Source of the DNA: Ketobacter sp036337295
Lineage (GTDB): Bacteria; Pseudomonadota; Gammaproteobacteria; Pseudomonadales; Ketobacteraceae
Length of the DNA: 64,000 nucleotides
Assembly (NCBI GenBank): GCA_036337295.1
Contig: JAYZEN010000002.1
Coordinates: forward strand, 86,351 to 150,350
Direction: 5' to 3'
Part shown: positions 7,901 to 15,921 of the stretch, piece after piece
Layout: every line of letters starts with the position of its first letter
How positions within the stretch are numbered: position 1 is the first letter of the stretch
Translations under genes and position numbers: made by a program
The notes under the pieces: generated by a model
What the model was told of the DNA's origin: nothing
Database searches by the model: none
Seen by the model: the letters and a program-made list of their open reading frames with translations, nothing else

Positions 7901-10021
7901 TTATTGGCCCACCGAAGCGGTAATGGTGATCTGTTTGTTGTCCGGTACCTCGTTGTACGAGAGCACATTCAAGCCTTGAACACTGAACCGAAGGAACCGC
8001 GACAGCATCGGTCTGATGCCTGCGGAAACCAGCAGTACCGCCGGGTTGCCGGCCAGTTCCTGTTTCTGAACGGCTTCTGAAACGGAACGCTGCAGTTTTT
8101 CCGCCAAGCCCGGTTCGATCACTGCGTCGCTGGCGGTACCGCCAGAATTCAGAGCCTGTTGTACTGCCTGTAGCAACAACTGTTCCAATTCGGGTTGCAA
8201 GGTAATCACCGGCAGCTCGCGGCCCACGCCGTATATGGTCTGCACGATCATGCGGGAAAGCGCAACGCGGGCCGCGGACGTCAAAGCGTCAGCGTCTTGA
8301 CTCTTGGGTGCCAGCTCCGCCAAAGCTTCGGCAATGGTGCGGATATCGCGAATGGGCACGTCTTCCTGCAACAGATTCTGCAACACCTTATGCAGCTTGC
8401 TCAGGGGCAACGGATTCGGTACCAGGTTTTCCACCAGTTTGGGCGACGCTTTCTGCAGATTCTCCAACAGCTTTTGAACTTCCTCGAAGCCCAACAACTC
8501 ATGGGAATGCCGCAACATCACCTGGTTGATGTGGGTGGCCACCACCGTACTGGCATCCACCACCGTGTAACCCATGGTCTGCGCCTGATCCCGTTGCCCC
8601 GGTTCGATCCAGACGGCATCCAGGCCAAAAGCCGGATCTTTGCATTCGACCCCATTGATCGAGCCGAAGACCTGGCCCGGATTAATGGCCAGCTCCCGAT
8701 CTGCATGAATTTCGGCTTCATCAATGGCCACCCCCATCAGGGTGATGCGGTAGGCGTTGGGCAGCAGATCCAGGTTGTCGCGAATATGAACCGAGGGCAT
8801 CAGGAAGCCCAATTCCTGGGACAGCTTTTTGCGGACGCCTTTAATGCGCCCCAATAGCTGCCCGCCCTGGGCTTTATCCACCAGCGGAATCAAGCGATAG
8901 CCTACCTCCAGACCGATGGAATCCACCGGCTGCACATCATCCCAACCCAGTTCCTTGAATTCACTTTCACGCTGGGCGGCCATCTCCTCCATTTTACGGG
9001 CGTCTTTTTCTTCTTCCTGATCCTGACCACCCTGGGCCAGTCGACGATAGTAAATCCAGTACGCACCACCACCACACAGGGTGGCCAATCCCAGGAAAGC
9101 AAAATGCGGCATGCCGGGAATCACCCCCATGATGCCGAGAATCACTGCGGCGATGGCCAATGCCTGCGGTGATCCAAACATCTGCACCATCACCTGATTG
9201 CCCAGATCCTGGGAACTGTTGACCCGGGTTACGATGATCGCCGCTGCCGTGGACAGCAACAGGGAGGGAATCTGTGCCACCAGACCGTCACCGATGGTGA
9301 GCAACGCATACACTTTCAGGGCCTCGGCAAAACCCAGGTTGTACTGCACCATACCGATGGCCAGTCCGCCGATGATGTTGATCAACAGAATCAGAATGCC
9401 GGCGATGGCATCACCGCGCACAAACTTGCTGGCACCGTCCATGGCACCATAGAAATCTGCTTCCTGGGACACTTCCGCCCGCCGCAGCTTGGCCTCTTCC
9501 TGGTCAATGACGCCGGCATTCAAGTCCGCATCAATGGACATCTGTTTGCCGGGCATGGCGTCCAATGTGAAGCGCGCGCTTACCTCGGAAATACGCCCGG
9601 CACCCTTGGTCACCACCACAAAGTTGATGATCACCAGGATCAGAAACACCACCAGACCCACAGCATAATTACCGCCGATGACCACCTCACCAAAGGACTG
9701 AATCACCTTACCGGCGGCATCCCCGCCTTCGTGGCCGCGCAACAACACCACCCGAGTGGAGGCCACGTTCAAGGCCAGACGCAACAACGTGGCAATCAAC
9801 AGCACCGTCGGAAAAATGGCGAACTCCAGGGGCCGCATGGTGTACACCGACACCAGCAACACCACCAGGGCCAATGCGATGTTGAATGTGAACAACACGT
9901 CCAGCAGGATGGACGGCATGGGCAGGGTCATCATGGCCATGATGATCAGCAGGAAGATGGGCGCGCCCCAGTTTCCCTGCTTCAGAATATTTCCGGTTTG
10001 AGATGCAACACCTGCTGCCAT
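7901..10021 (-). CDS. flhA: FlhA, flagellar export gate protein
   Basis: About 706 residues from the ATG at 10021. The N-terminal half is a multi-pass membrane domain with a run of hydrophobic helices and the conserved cytoplasmic FHIPEP-type loop, here GAGRISEVSARFTLDAMPGK. The C-terminal cytoplasmic domain forms the nonameric export ring that docks chaperone-substrate complexes. An upstream TTG at 10039 is possible, but the ATG has a purine-rich AAGGTG just before it. A near-perfect sigma-54 promoter lies about 60 bp upstream of the start. Confidence 0.97.
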   Translation of the reverse strand: MAAGVASQTGNILKQGNWGAPIFLLIIMAMMTLPMPSILLDVLFTFNIALALVVLLVSVYTMRPLEFAIFPTVLLIATLLRLALNVASTRVVLLRGHEGGDAAGKVIQSFGEVVIGGNYAVGLVVFLILVIINFVVVTKGAGRISEVSARFTLDAMPGKQMSIDADLNAGVIDQEEAKLRRAEVSQEADFYGAMDGASKFVRGDAIAGILILLINIIGGLAIGMVQYNLGFAEALKVYALLTIGDGLVAQIPSLLLSTAAAIIVTRVNSSQDLGNQVMVQMFGSPQALAIAAVILGIMGVIPGMPHFAFLGLATLCGGGAYWIYYRRLAQGGQDQEEEKDARKMEEMAAQRESEFKELGWDDVQPVDSIGLEVGYRLIPLVDKAQGGQLLGRIKGVRKKLSQELGFLMPSVHIRDNLDLLPNAYRITLMGVAIDEAEIHADRELAINPGQVFGSINGVECKDPAFGLDAVWIEPGQRDQAQTMGYTVVDASTVVATHINQVMLRHSHELLGFEEVQKLLENLQKASPKLVENLVPNPLPLSKLHKVLQNLLQEDVPIRDIRTIAEALAELAPKSQDADALTSAARVALSRMIVQTIYGVGRELPVITLQPELEQLLLQAVQQALNSGGTASDAVIEPGLAEKLQRSVSEAVQKQELAGNPAVLLVSAGIRPMLSRFLRFSVQGLNVLSYNEVPDNKQITITASVGQ

Positions 10022-10081
10022 AACACCTTGATCCCGCAATAACGAAAAATTGACACCTTACGTGCTCTACAGGGGTATATC

Positions 10082-10095
10082 GCAAAGATCGTGCC
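10082..10095 (-). promoter_or_regulatory. Sigma-54 promoter of flhA
   Basis: Read on the minus strand the site is GGCAC-GATCT-TTGC, with exactly ten bases between the -24 GG and the -12 GC. It lies in the 102-bp gap between flhB and flhA, about 60 bp before the flhA start. In Pseudomonas, flhA is a class II RpoN/FleQ-dependent gene, which agrees. A small GCCCG/CGGGC palindrome overlaps the -24 side. Confidence 0.8.
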
Positions 10096-10123
10096 CGAAC
10101 GGGCAAACAATTGATGGGAAAGG

Positions 10124-11260
10124 TTATTCGTCTTTTCGGAGATCTTCCGGCACCGGGAAATCCGGCACCACTCCGGGGTTGGGCCCTTTGCCCTTCTGGA
10201 ATTGCTGCAGCTGGAAAACATAAGCCAGTACCTGGGCCACCGCCAGGAACAAGCCCTGGGGGATCTCCCGTTCCAACTCAGTGTGATAATAGATCGAGCG
10301 CGCCAATGGCGGTGAATTCAGGATCATAACGTCGTTGGCCAAAGCCACTTTTTTGATCTGTAACGCCAGGTGATCCGCTCCCTTGGCCACCACAATGGGC
10401 GCCAGCATTTTTTGGGGATCGTACTTCAGGGCCACCGCATAGTGAGTGGGGTTGGTGATCACCACATCCGCATCCGGTACGGCTGACATCATGCGACTCT
10501 GGGCAATCTCCCGCTGTTTCGAACGCAGTTTGCTCTTAACCTCCGGCTTGCCCTCGGTGTCCTTGTATTCGTCCTTCACTTCCTGCTTGGTCATCTTCAA
10601 CTGTTTATTGTGTTGATAGACCTGGAACGGCACATCAATGGCCGCCACCACCAGCAACGTACAGGACAACAGGAACAGGGCCCAGGCCACGATGGAAATA
10701 CCCTCTGCCATCGCCTCATGGGGCGGTAAAAAGCCCAACGCCATAAACCGTTCGCGGTTGTGATCCAGAATCAGGATGGCGGCCGTCGACACCAGCCCGA
10801 ATTTGGAAACCGCTTTCAGCACCTCCATCAGGGACTGCACGGAGAACATGCGCTTCAACCCGGTGAGCGGGTTCATCTTGCTGAACTTGGGCGCCAGCGC
10901 TTTGGTGGAAAAATTCATCCCCCCCACCATGGGAGGAATCAGCACCGCCGCCAGCAACACCGCAATGTAAAACGGCACCAGGGCGGCAAACGCAGTCTGG
11001 GCCGACAGAATCAGGGATTCCACCATCACATCCGGTGTCATCAGCGCATCCCGATCGAACTCATAGTTCATCTCAAACACCGATTGCGCAGCGTCAAACA
11101 ACATCCGGCCGGACATCATCAACCCGGCAGCGCCGAAAATCATGACGGCCACCCCGCCCAACTCGCGGGAACGGGGTATCTGACCCTTTTCCCGGGCCTC
11201 CTGTAATTTTTTCTGGGTGGGTTCTTCCGAGCGTTCTTGCCCGTCTTCGTTCTCAGCCAC
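10124..11260 (-). CDS. flhB: FlhB, flagellar export switch protein
   Basis: 378 residues with four hydrophobic segments in the first 210 residues and a cytoplasmic tail. The autocleavage motif NPTH lies in VVITNPTHYAVALKYDP, near residue 268, where FlhB cleaves itself to switch export from hook to filament substrates. The start is GTG at 11260, directly abutting the TAG stop of fliR, so translation is probably coupled. The N-terminus (MAENEDGQERSEEPTQKKL) is typical. Confidence 0.97.
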   Translation of the reverse strand: MAENEDGQERSEEPTQKKLQEAREKGQIPRSRELGGVAVMIFGAAGLMMSGRMLFDAAQSVFEMNYEFDRDALMTPDVMVESLILSAQTAFAALVPFYIAVLLAAVLIPPMVGGMNFSTKALAPKFSKMNPLTGLKRMFSVQSLMEVLKAVSKFGLVSTAAILILDHNRERFMALGFLPPHEAMAEGISIVAWALFLLSCTLLVVAAIDVPFQVYQHNKQLKMTKQEVKDEYKDTEGKPEVKSKLRSKQREIAQSRMMSAVPDADVVITNPTHYAVALKYDPQKMLAPIVVAKGADHLALQIKKVALANDVMILNSPPLARSIYYHTELEREIPQGLFLAVAQVLAYVFQLQQFQKGKGPNPGVVPDFPVPEDLRKDE

Positions 11261-12034
11261 CTATTGCACCATCTGCCGCAAAAAGTCGAAGGCGTCTGCA
11301 CTCAGGTGCTCGTACTGAGGCAGAATATTGGAAAGCGTGAGCCAGATAATGATGAGCCCCATCACCATGGTGAAGGGAAAGCCCACCGCGATGATGTTCA
11401 TTTGCGGCGCCACCCGGCTGATGACGCCGAAGGACACATTCACCACCAGCAACGCGATGATGGAGGGCAGCGCCACCAACACGGCACCGGTGAACATCCA
11501 GCTGCCCAGGCGGGCAATCTCCAGATAATTATCCACCGGCAACCCCAGCTGTCCCACCGGCAGTTGCTCAAAACTGGTGCCGATCAGGTACATCACTGCC
11601 AGGTGGCCATTGAGGGCGAAAAACAGCAGGTTCACCGTCATCAGATACAACTGGCTGATGGCCGCCACACTGACCCCGTTCACCGGGTCCACCATCAGGG
11701 CAAAACCAAGGCCGTTCTGCATGGCCACAATCTGGCCGCCGATAACGAAGACCTGGAACATGAGCTGCAACACGAAACCCATGGCCACGCCGATCAAAAT
11801 CTGCTGGAGAATAATCAGGAAGGATTCAATGGACAGCAACTCAATCATGGGCACCGGATCGATCATCGGTGCCACCACCAGGGTCACCCCTGCCGCCAGC
11901 CCCAAGCGGATGCGGGCCGGTACCAACTGGGTGCTGAGAATGGGCATCGCCATGAAAAACGCCGCAATACGGCAGAAGGGCCAGGCATACTGGCCAATCC
12001 ACTGGTACAGCTGCTCAATGCCGATTTCAAACAT
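11261..12034 (-). CDS. fliR: FliR, flagellar export gate protein
   Basis: 257 residues, almost wholly hydrophobic with several membrane helices. The start MFEIGIEQLYQWIGQYAWPF resembles other FliR proteins. It forms the core FliP5-Q4-R1 export channel with the two genes just upstream. The ATG at 12034 is 3 bp after the fliQ stop and the stop abuts the flhB start, so it lies inside a tightly packed operon. Confidence 0.95.
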   Translation of the reverse strand: MFEIGIEQLYQWIGQYAWPFCRIAAFFMAMPILSTQLVPARIRLGLAAGVTLVVAPMIDPVPMIELLSIESFLIILQQILIGVAMGFVLQLMFQVFVIGGQIVAMQNGLGFALMVDPVNGVSVAAISQLYLMTVNLLFFALNGHLAVMYLIGTSFEQLPVGQLGLPVDNYLEIARLGSWMFTGAVLVALPSIIALLVVNVSFGVISRVAPQMNIIAVGFPFTMVMGLIIIWLTLSNILPQYEHLSADAFDFLRQMVQ

Positions 12035-12037
12035 GCA

Positions 12038-12307
12038 TCAACCCAGGAACGTGGGCATGTCCACCAGAATTTTCATGGCGAAGTCATGCACCAGGCCACC
12101 CAACCAGGGCCCCATGACCACCAGGGTGGTCAAGGTGATCAGCAGTCGCGGCAGAAAGCTAAGGGTTTGCTCATTGATTTGCGTGGCCGCCTGGAACACC
12201 GACACCACCAACCCCACCACCAGGCTGGGAATGATAATCACCGACACCAGCAGCATGGCGATGAACAACCCCTCGCGCATCAGATCCGACACCACTTCCG
12301 GCGACAT
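12038..12307 (-). CDS. fliQ: FliQ, flagellar export gate protein
   Basis: 89 residues, the family's usual length, with two long hydrophobic hairpin helices and the start MSPEVVSDLMREGLFIAMLL. It is part of the FliPQR export channel. It lies between fliP and fliR with gaps under 10 bp. Confidence 0.96.
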   Translation of the reverse strand: MSPEVVSDLMREGLFIAMLLVSVIIIPSLVVGLVVSVFQAATQINEQTLSFLPRLLITLTTLVVMGPWLGGLVHDFAMKILVDMPTFLG

Positions 12308-12316
12308 AAGCTAACC

Positions 12317-13078
12317 TCAGAGCCCGAAACTGCCGGCCAGGGTGCCCACCACCATGGCCCAGCCATCAATAAACACAAACAACATAATCTTGAACGGCAG
12401 CGATACGATCATAGGCGACAACATCATCATACCCATGGCCATCAACACACTGGCCACCACCAGATCAATGATCAGAAACGGAATAAACAGCAGGAAGCCG
12501 ATCTGGAAGGCGGTTTTCAACTCGCTGGTGACGAACGCCGGAATTACGATGGTCATGGGCACCTGATCCAGGGAATCGAACTTCTGGTCATCCCCCGCCA
12601 ATTCCACAAACAGATTGAGATCCGTTTCCCGGGTTTGCGCCAACATGAACTGACGCATGGGCACACTGGCGGTTTCCAGCGCTTCCAACGCCCCCATTTG
12701 CTCATTCATATAGGGCTGGATGGCCTGACTGTGTATCTGCTTAAATACCGGCGCCATCACAAACACCGTCAAAAACAGCGCCAGCCCGATGAGGATCTGG
12801 TTGGATGGTGTTTGCTGCAAACCAATCGCCTGCCGCAGAATTCCGAACACCACAATGATCCTGGTGAATGCTGTCATCATCATGATGATGGCGGGGATGA
12901 ACGACAGCATGGTCATCAGGATGACCACCTGCAACGTCACGGAGTAACTCTGGGAACCGTCGTCATTACTGGTCACGCTGAGCGCCGGCATGGAGAACGG
13001 ATCGGCCGCCCAGCCCGGCGCCGACCACACCAATATAGGCAGCGCCAGCAACAGTAGACGCAGCGCTCCCTTAATCAT
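12317..13078 (-). CDS. fliP: FliP, flagellar export gate protein
   Basis: 253 residues. The first 24 or so form a cleavable-looking signal peptide (MIKGALRLLLLALPILVWSAPGWA), as is common in FliP. The body has FliP signatures such as FTRIIVVFGILRQAIG and the C-terminal VGTLAGSFGL. It forms the pentameric part of the export channel. Its start overlaps the end of fliO by 8 bp. Confidence 0.97.
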   Translation of the reverse strand: MIKGALRLLLLALPILVWSAPGWAADPFSMPALSVTSNDDGSQSYSVTLQVVILMTMLSFIPAIIMMMTAFTRIIVVFGILRQAIGLQQTPSNQILIGLALFLTVFVMAPVFKQIHSQAIQPYMNEQMGALEALETASVPMRQFMLAQTRETDLNLFVELAGDDQKFDSLDQVPMTIVIPAFVTSELKTAFQIGFLLFIPFLIIDLVVASVLMAMGMMMLSPMIVSLPFKIMLFVFIDGWAMVVGTLAGSFGL

Positions 13079-13613
13079 GTCCAGTCACTCCGGTTTTGAG
13101 AAGTTTACTGATACGATCTGCGAATTCGGTACGCGGTGTATTGGACTGTGATTCCGACGCCAGCGCTTCCTCTGCTGTCTGTCCGGTTTTACCCAACTCT
13201 TTCAGCGCATTGATCTGGTGTGGAGTCACCCCCAGCAAAAGTTTTTCTCCCTCCACTTCCACCAGCACAATTTTCTCTTTTTGCCCAACGCTCATGGCGC
13301 TGATCAGGCGCATGTTGTTGTGACCACCCGGTGTGCTAAAGTTGAAACGTTTGCTGAGCCAGGCCAACAACAGGATGATGCCCAGCACCGCCGCCAGCCC
13401 CACCACCATGGTGCCCACGTCTCCGCCACTTTTGGCTTCACCGCTGCTGACCAGTTCGTCTTTCAATCGAAACACCGGCGGAGCAGGTGTTTGCATCGAG
13501 GCTTCTGACTCCGACGGGGCTTCTGACTCCAGCGGGGCTTCCGGTACCGACGCCATCGCCCCACCGCCAAGACCGCAGGCCACCACAAACAGAATTACGA
13601 TCAATGCTCTCAT
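13071..13613 (-). CDS. fliO: FliO, flagellar export assembly protein
   Basis: 180 residues: a signal-like N-terminus, a short acidic Pro/Ser/Glu-rich region, one transmembrane segment (GTMVVGLAAVLGIILLLAWLS) and a small cytoplasmic domain with KIVLVEVEGEKLLLGVTPHQI. FliO stabilises FliP during export-gate assembly. Identity comes from the membrane topology, the short C-terminal domain and position between fliN and fliP. Confidence 0.92.
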   Translation of the reverse strand: MRALIVILFVVACGLGGGAMASVPEAPLESEAPSESEASMQTPAPPVFRLKDELVSSGEAKSGGDVGTMVVGLAAVLGIILLLAWLSKRFNFSTPGGHNNMRLISAMSVGQKEKIVLVEVEGEKLLLGVTPHQINALKELGKTGQTAEEALASESQSNTPRTEFADRISKLLKTGVTGHD

Positions 13614-13620
13614 GGCTGGA

Positions 13621-14034
13621 TCAACTCAGTTTCTTGATGCGCTCAGTGGGACTGATCACATCCGTCAAACGGATGCCGAATTTTTCGTTCACCACCACCA
13701 CCTCGCCATGGGCAATCAAGGTCCCATTCACCAGCACATCCAGCGGCTCACCGGCCAAACGATCCAGCTCAATCACCGAGCCCTGGTTTAGCTGCAACAG
13801 GTTGCGAATGCTGATGTTGGTGCTGCCCACCTCCATGGCAAGCGTCACCGGAATGTCCAGGATCACATCCATATTCGGGCTGTTCTCTGCGGAAAAAGGC
13901 GTTGAGCGATCGCTCAACGGCTCCAGGGGAGCAGCCTGCACTTCATCTTCCTCCGGAGAATCCTGCTCCGCCAGGGCAGCGGCCCATTCGTCCGCCAGCG
14001 CATCATCATCCACCGGTTTATCTTCGTCTGTCAT
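13621..14034 (-). CDS. fliN: FliN, flagellar motor switch protein
   Basis: 137 residues: an acidic variable N-terminus (MTDEDKPVDDDALADEW) and a C-terminal SpoA domain with IPVTLAMEVGSTNISIRNLL, LDVLVNGTLIAHGEVVVVNE and FGIRLTDVISPTERI. It builds the lower C-ring with FliM. It sits 17 bp after fliM and 7 bp before fliO. Confidence 0.96.
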   Translation of the reverse strand: MTDEDKPVDDDALADEWAAALAEQDSPEEDEVQAAPLEPLSDRSTPFSAENSPNMDVILDIPVTLAMEVGSTNISIRNLLQLNQGSVIELDRLAGEPLDVLVNGTLIAHGEVVVVNEKFGIRLTDVISPTERIKKLS

Positions 14035-14051
14035 TGTTCATACCCCATGCA

Positions 14052-15101
14052 TCAGGCCTTCGCCTGTTCATCCTCATCCGACATTGCTTGTTCACGCATC
14101 CAGGTCAACCGGGATTCTTTGCCGCTGTCGGACTCCGGACGCTCTACCTTACTCATCACCTGTAACGCCAGGTTGCCGTTGGCCTCACCCAGCTTACCGC
14201 GAAACGCGGGAATGCCGTTGGCCAGCATCAACACACTGTCTGGCATTTCAATCGGGATGATGTCGCCTTTTTTCAGTTTGGCTAATTCTGTGAGGCGCAT
14301 TTTTTTTTGGCACAGCTTGCCCTTCAGCTCCACCTTGGCGCCCATGATTTCTTCCCGCAGGGACTTCATCCAACGTTCATCCTGGTCACCGATATCACTC
14401 TGCACACCGGCATCCAACACTTCCCGCAGGGGCTCTATCATGGAATACGGCAGTGTCAGATGCATCTCGCCACCGCCGCCGTCCAACTCCACGTGGAAGG
14501 AATTCACCACCACCACTTCACTGGGGCTGACGATGTTGGCCAAGGAGGGGTTCACTTCTGCACTGAGGAATTCGAACTTCACCGGCAGCACCGCTTTCCA
14601 GGCTTCCTGCATATCCACGAAGGCCTGCTCAAGTACCATTTGCACCACCCGGTTTTCCGTGGGCGTGAATTCGCGGCCTTCAATCTTGACGTGACGGCCG
14701 TCGCCACCAAAAAAATTATCCACCAGTTTGAATACCAGCTTGGCATCCAGAATAAACAGCGCCGTGCCTTTCAAGGGCTTGATGCGGATCATGTTCAAAG
14801 AGGTGGGAACATACAGACTGTGGACATACTCGCCGAACTTGATCACCTGCACCCCGCCCACCGATACATCGGCGGTGCGTCGCAGCAGGTTGAACATGCT
14901 GATGCGGGTATAACGGGCAAACCGCTCATTGATCATTTCCAGCGTGGGCATGCGCCCACGCACGATCCGGTCCTGGGTACTCAGGTCGTAGGACTGTATC
15001 CCGTCTTCCGGTTCATCCGTACCGGTCTCAATGTCGCCATCGTCTACGCCGTGTAAGAGCGCGTCGATTTCGTCCTGTGATAATAGATCCTGTACGGCCA
15101 T
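14052..15101 (-). CDS. fliM: FliM, flagellar motor switch protein
   Basis: 349 residues. The N-terminal peptide LLSQDEIDALLHG is the conserved CheY-P docking site. The middle CheC-like domain is followed by a C-terminal SpoA domain (LCQKKMRLTELAKLKKGDII). It transmits CheY-P binding to rotor switching. Its ATG lies 2 bp after the fliL stop. Confidence 0.97.
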   Translation of the reverse strand: MAVQDLLSQDEIDALLHGVDDGDIETGTDEPEDGIQSYDLSTQDRIVRGRMPTLEMINERFARYTRISMFNLLRRTADVSVGGVQVIKFGEYVHSLYVPTSLNMIRIKPLKGTALFILDAKLVFKLVDNFFGGDGRHVKIEGREFTPTENRVVQMVLEQAFVDMQEAWKAVLPVKFEFLSAEVNPSLANIVSPSEVVVVNSFHVELDGGGGEMHLTLPYSMIEPLREVLDAGVQSDIGDQDERWMKSLREEIMGAKVELKGKLCQKKMRLTELAKLKKGDIIPIEMPDSVLMLANGIPAFRGKLGEANGNLALQVMSKVERPESDSGKESRLTWMREQAMSDEDEQAKA

Positions 15102-15103
15102 AA

Positions 15104-15652
15104 CTATTGCATCACAAAGTTGGTAAACAACACCTGCTCGATCACAGGACCACCACCCGCCGACAGGCCACCTTCTCCACCCGCCTCGCCGGCCGCAGCG
15201 GCTCCGCCACTTTCTTCCATTAGAATTTTCTGGATTTCTTCCAGCATGGTCTGGCGCAAAACCTCTTTGCCTTCTGTGGTGCGCAGGGTTTCAAAGTCCT
15301 GGGCCCCCAGAATCATCACCAGGTTGTTGCGCACCAGCGGCATGTGGGTATTGATCACATCGATGGCACCGGCATCGCGAGTCATCACCGTCAAACTGAT
15401 CTGCACATAACGCTGCCGACCCTTCCATTGATAATTCACCACAAAGGGTGGTTTGAAATCGAAATAAATTGCGGGCTTCTGGGTCGGCTCCGCCGCTTCT
15501 TCGGAAGCCGGCTCGTCACCACCGGAGAGCATCAGGAATGCAGCCACCCCACCGCCAATCAATAGCACCACCAGCACCGCGATGATGATCAGCAGCATTT
15601 TTGATTTCGGCTTTTCCTGCTCTTCACCGTTTTTGTTGTCGTCGTCCGCCAT
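15104..15652 (-). CDS. fliL: FliL, flagellar basal body-associated protein
   Basis: 182 residues: a charged cytoplasmic N-terminus, one transmembrane helix (residues about 18-40) and a periplasmic domain with KPPFVVNYQWKGRQRYVQISLTV-like FliL features and a family-typical end (IEQVLFTNFVMQ). It assists stator function. A GAAGGG ribosome site lies 8 bases before the ATG and a sigma-54-like promoter about 37 bp upstream, so this is probably the first gene of a fliL-M-N-O-P-Q-R-flhB operon. Confidence 0.95.
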   Translation of the reverse strand: MADDDNKNGEEQEKPKSKMLLIIIAVLVVLLIGGGVAAFLMLSGGDEPASEEAAEPTQKPAIYFDFKPPFVVNYQWKGRQRYVQISLTVMTRDAGAIDVINTHMPLVRNNLVMILGAQDFETLRTTEGKEVLRQTMLEEIQKILMEESGGAAAAGEAGGEGGLSAGGGPVIEQVLFTNFVMQ

Positions 15653-15688
15653 AAAAACACCCTTCGGATTTCCATTGCCATGAACAAA

Positions 15689-15704
15689 AGCAAGGCCTAT
15701 ACCA
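15689..15704 (-). promoter_or_regulatory. Sigma-54-like promoter of fliL operon
   Basis: On the minus strand the site reads TGGTAT-AGGCC-TTGCT, with ten bases between GG and GC. The -24 half deviates from TGGCAC at two positions, while the -12 half is perfect. It lies 37 bp before the fliL start and shares the central AGGCCTTGCT with the fliK promoter. Confidence 0.6.
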
Positions 15705-15850
15705 AAACCATTTCTTCAAGTTTTTCATGAGGTTAGCTAGCAGAAACAGAACCAGGCGCCAGCAACGTCAAAAAATCGGCCTACTCAGGCAAGTTTAGAC
15801 AAGATTCCCGGATCTGCCCGTCAAAATACTGCCAAGTGCTGGAATTAGTT

Positions 15851-15890
15851 GAAAAAAACGAGGAAGGTCTGTGGGGCCGGGCGGCCCCAC
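15851..15890 (-). terminator. Rho-independent terminator after fliK
   Basis: A perfect 8-bp GC stem (GTGGGGCC/GGCCCCAC, loop GGGC) at 15871-15890 is followed on the minus strand, about a dozen bases later, by a run of seven T (15852-15858). It begins about 30 bp past the fliK stop. It would separate fliK from the fliL operon. The stem-to-T distance is longer than usual. Confidence 0.6.
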
Positions 15891-15921
15891 TGGGTAGAAG
15901 TCAGAGGGTCGTATCTCGTCC

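Noticed and set aside
11237..13057. Long plus-strand frame opposite flhB, fliR, fliQ and fliP
   Set aside because: Low-complexity His/Gln-rich shadow of four well-identified membrane-protein genes.
15772..15800. Possible sigma-28 (FliA) promoter, TAAA ... GCCGAT, before fliL on the minus strand
   Set aside because: Spacing between the halves is 13 instead of about 15 bases, and the sigma-54-like site nearer fliL is a better fit.
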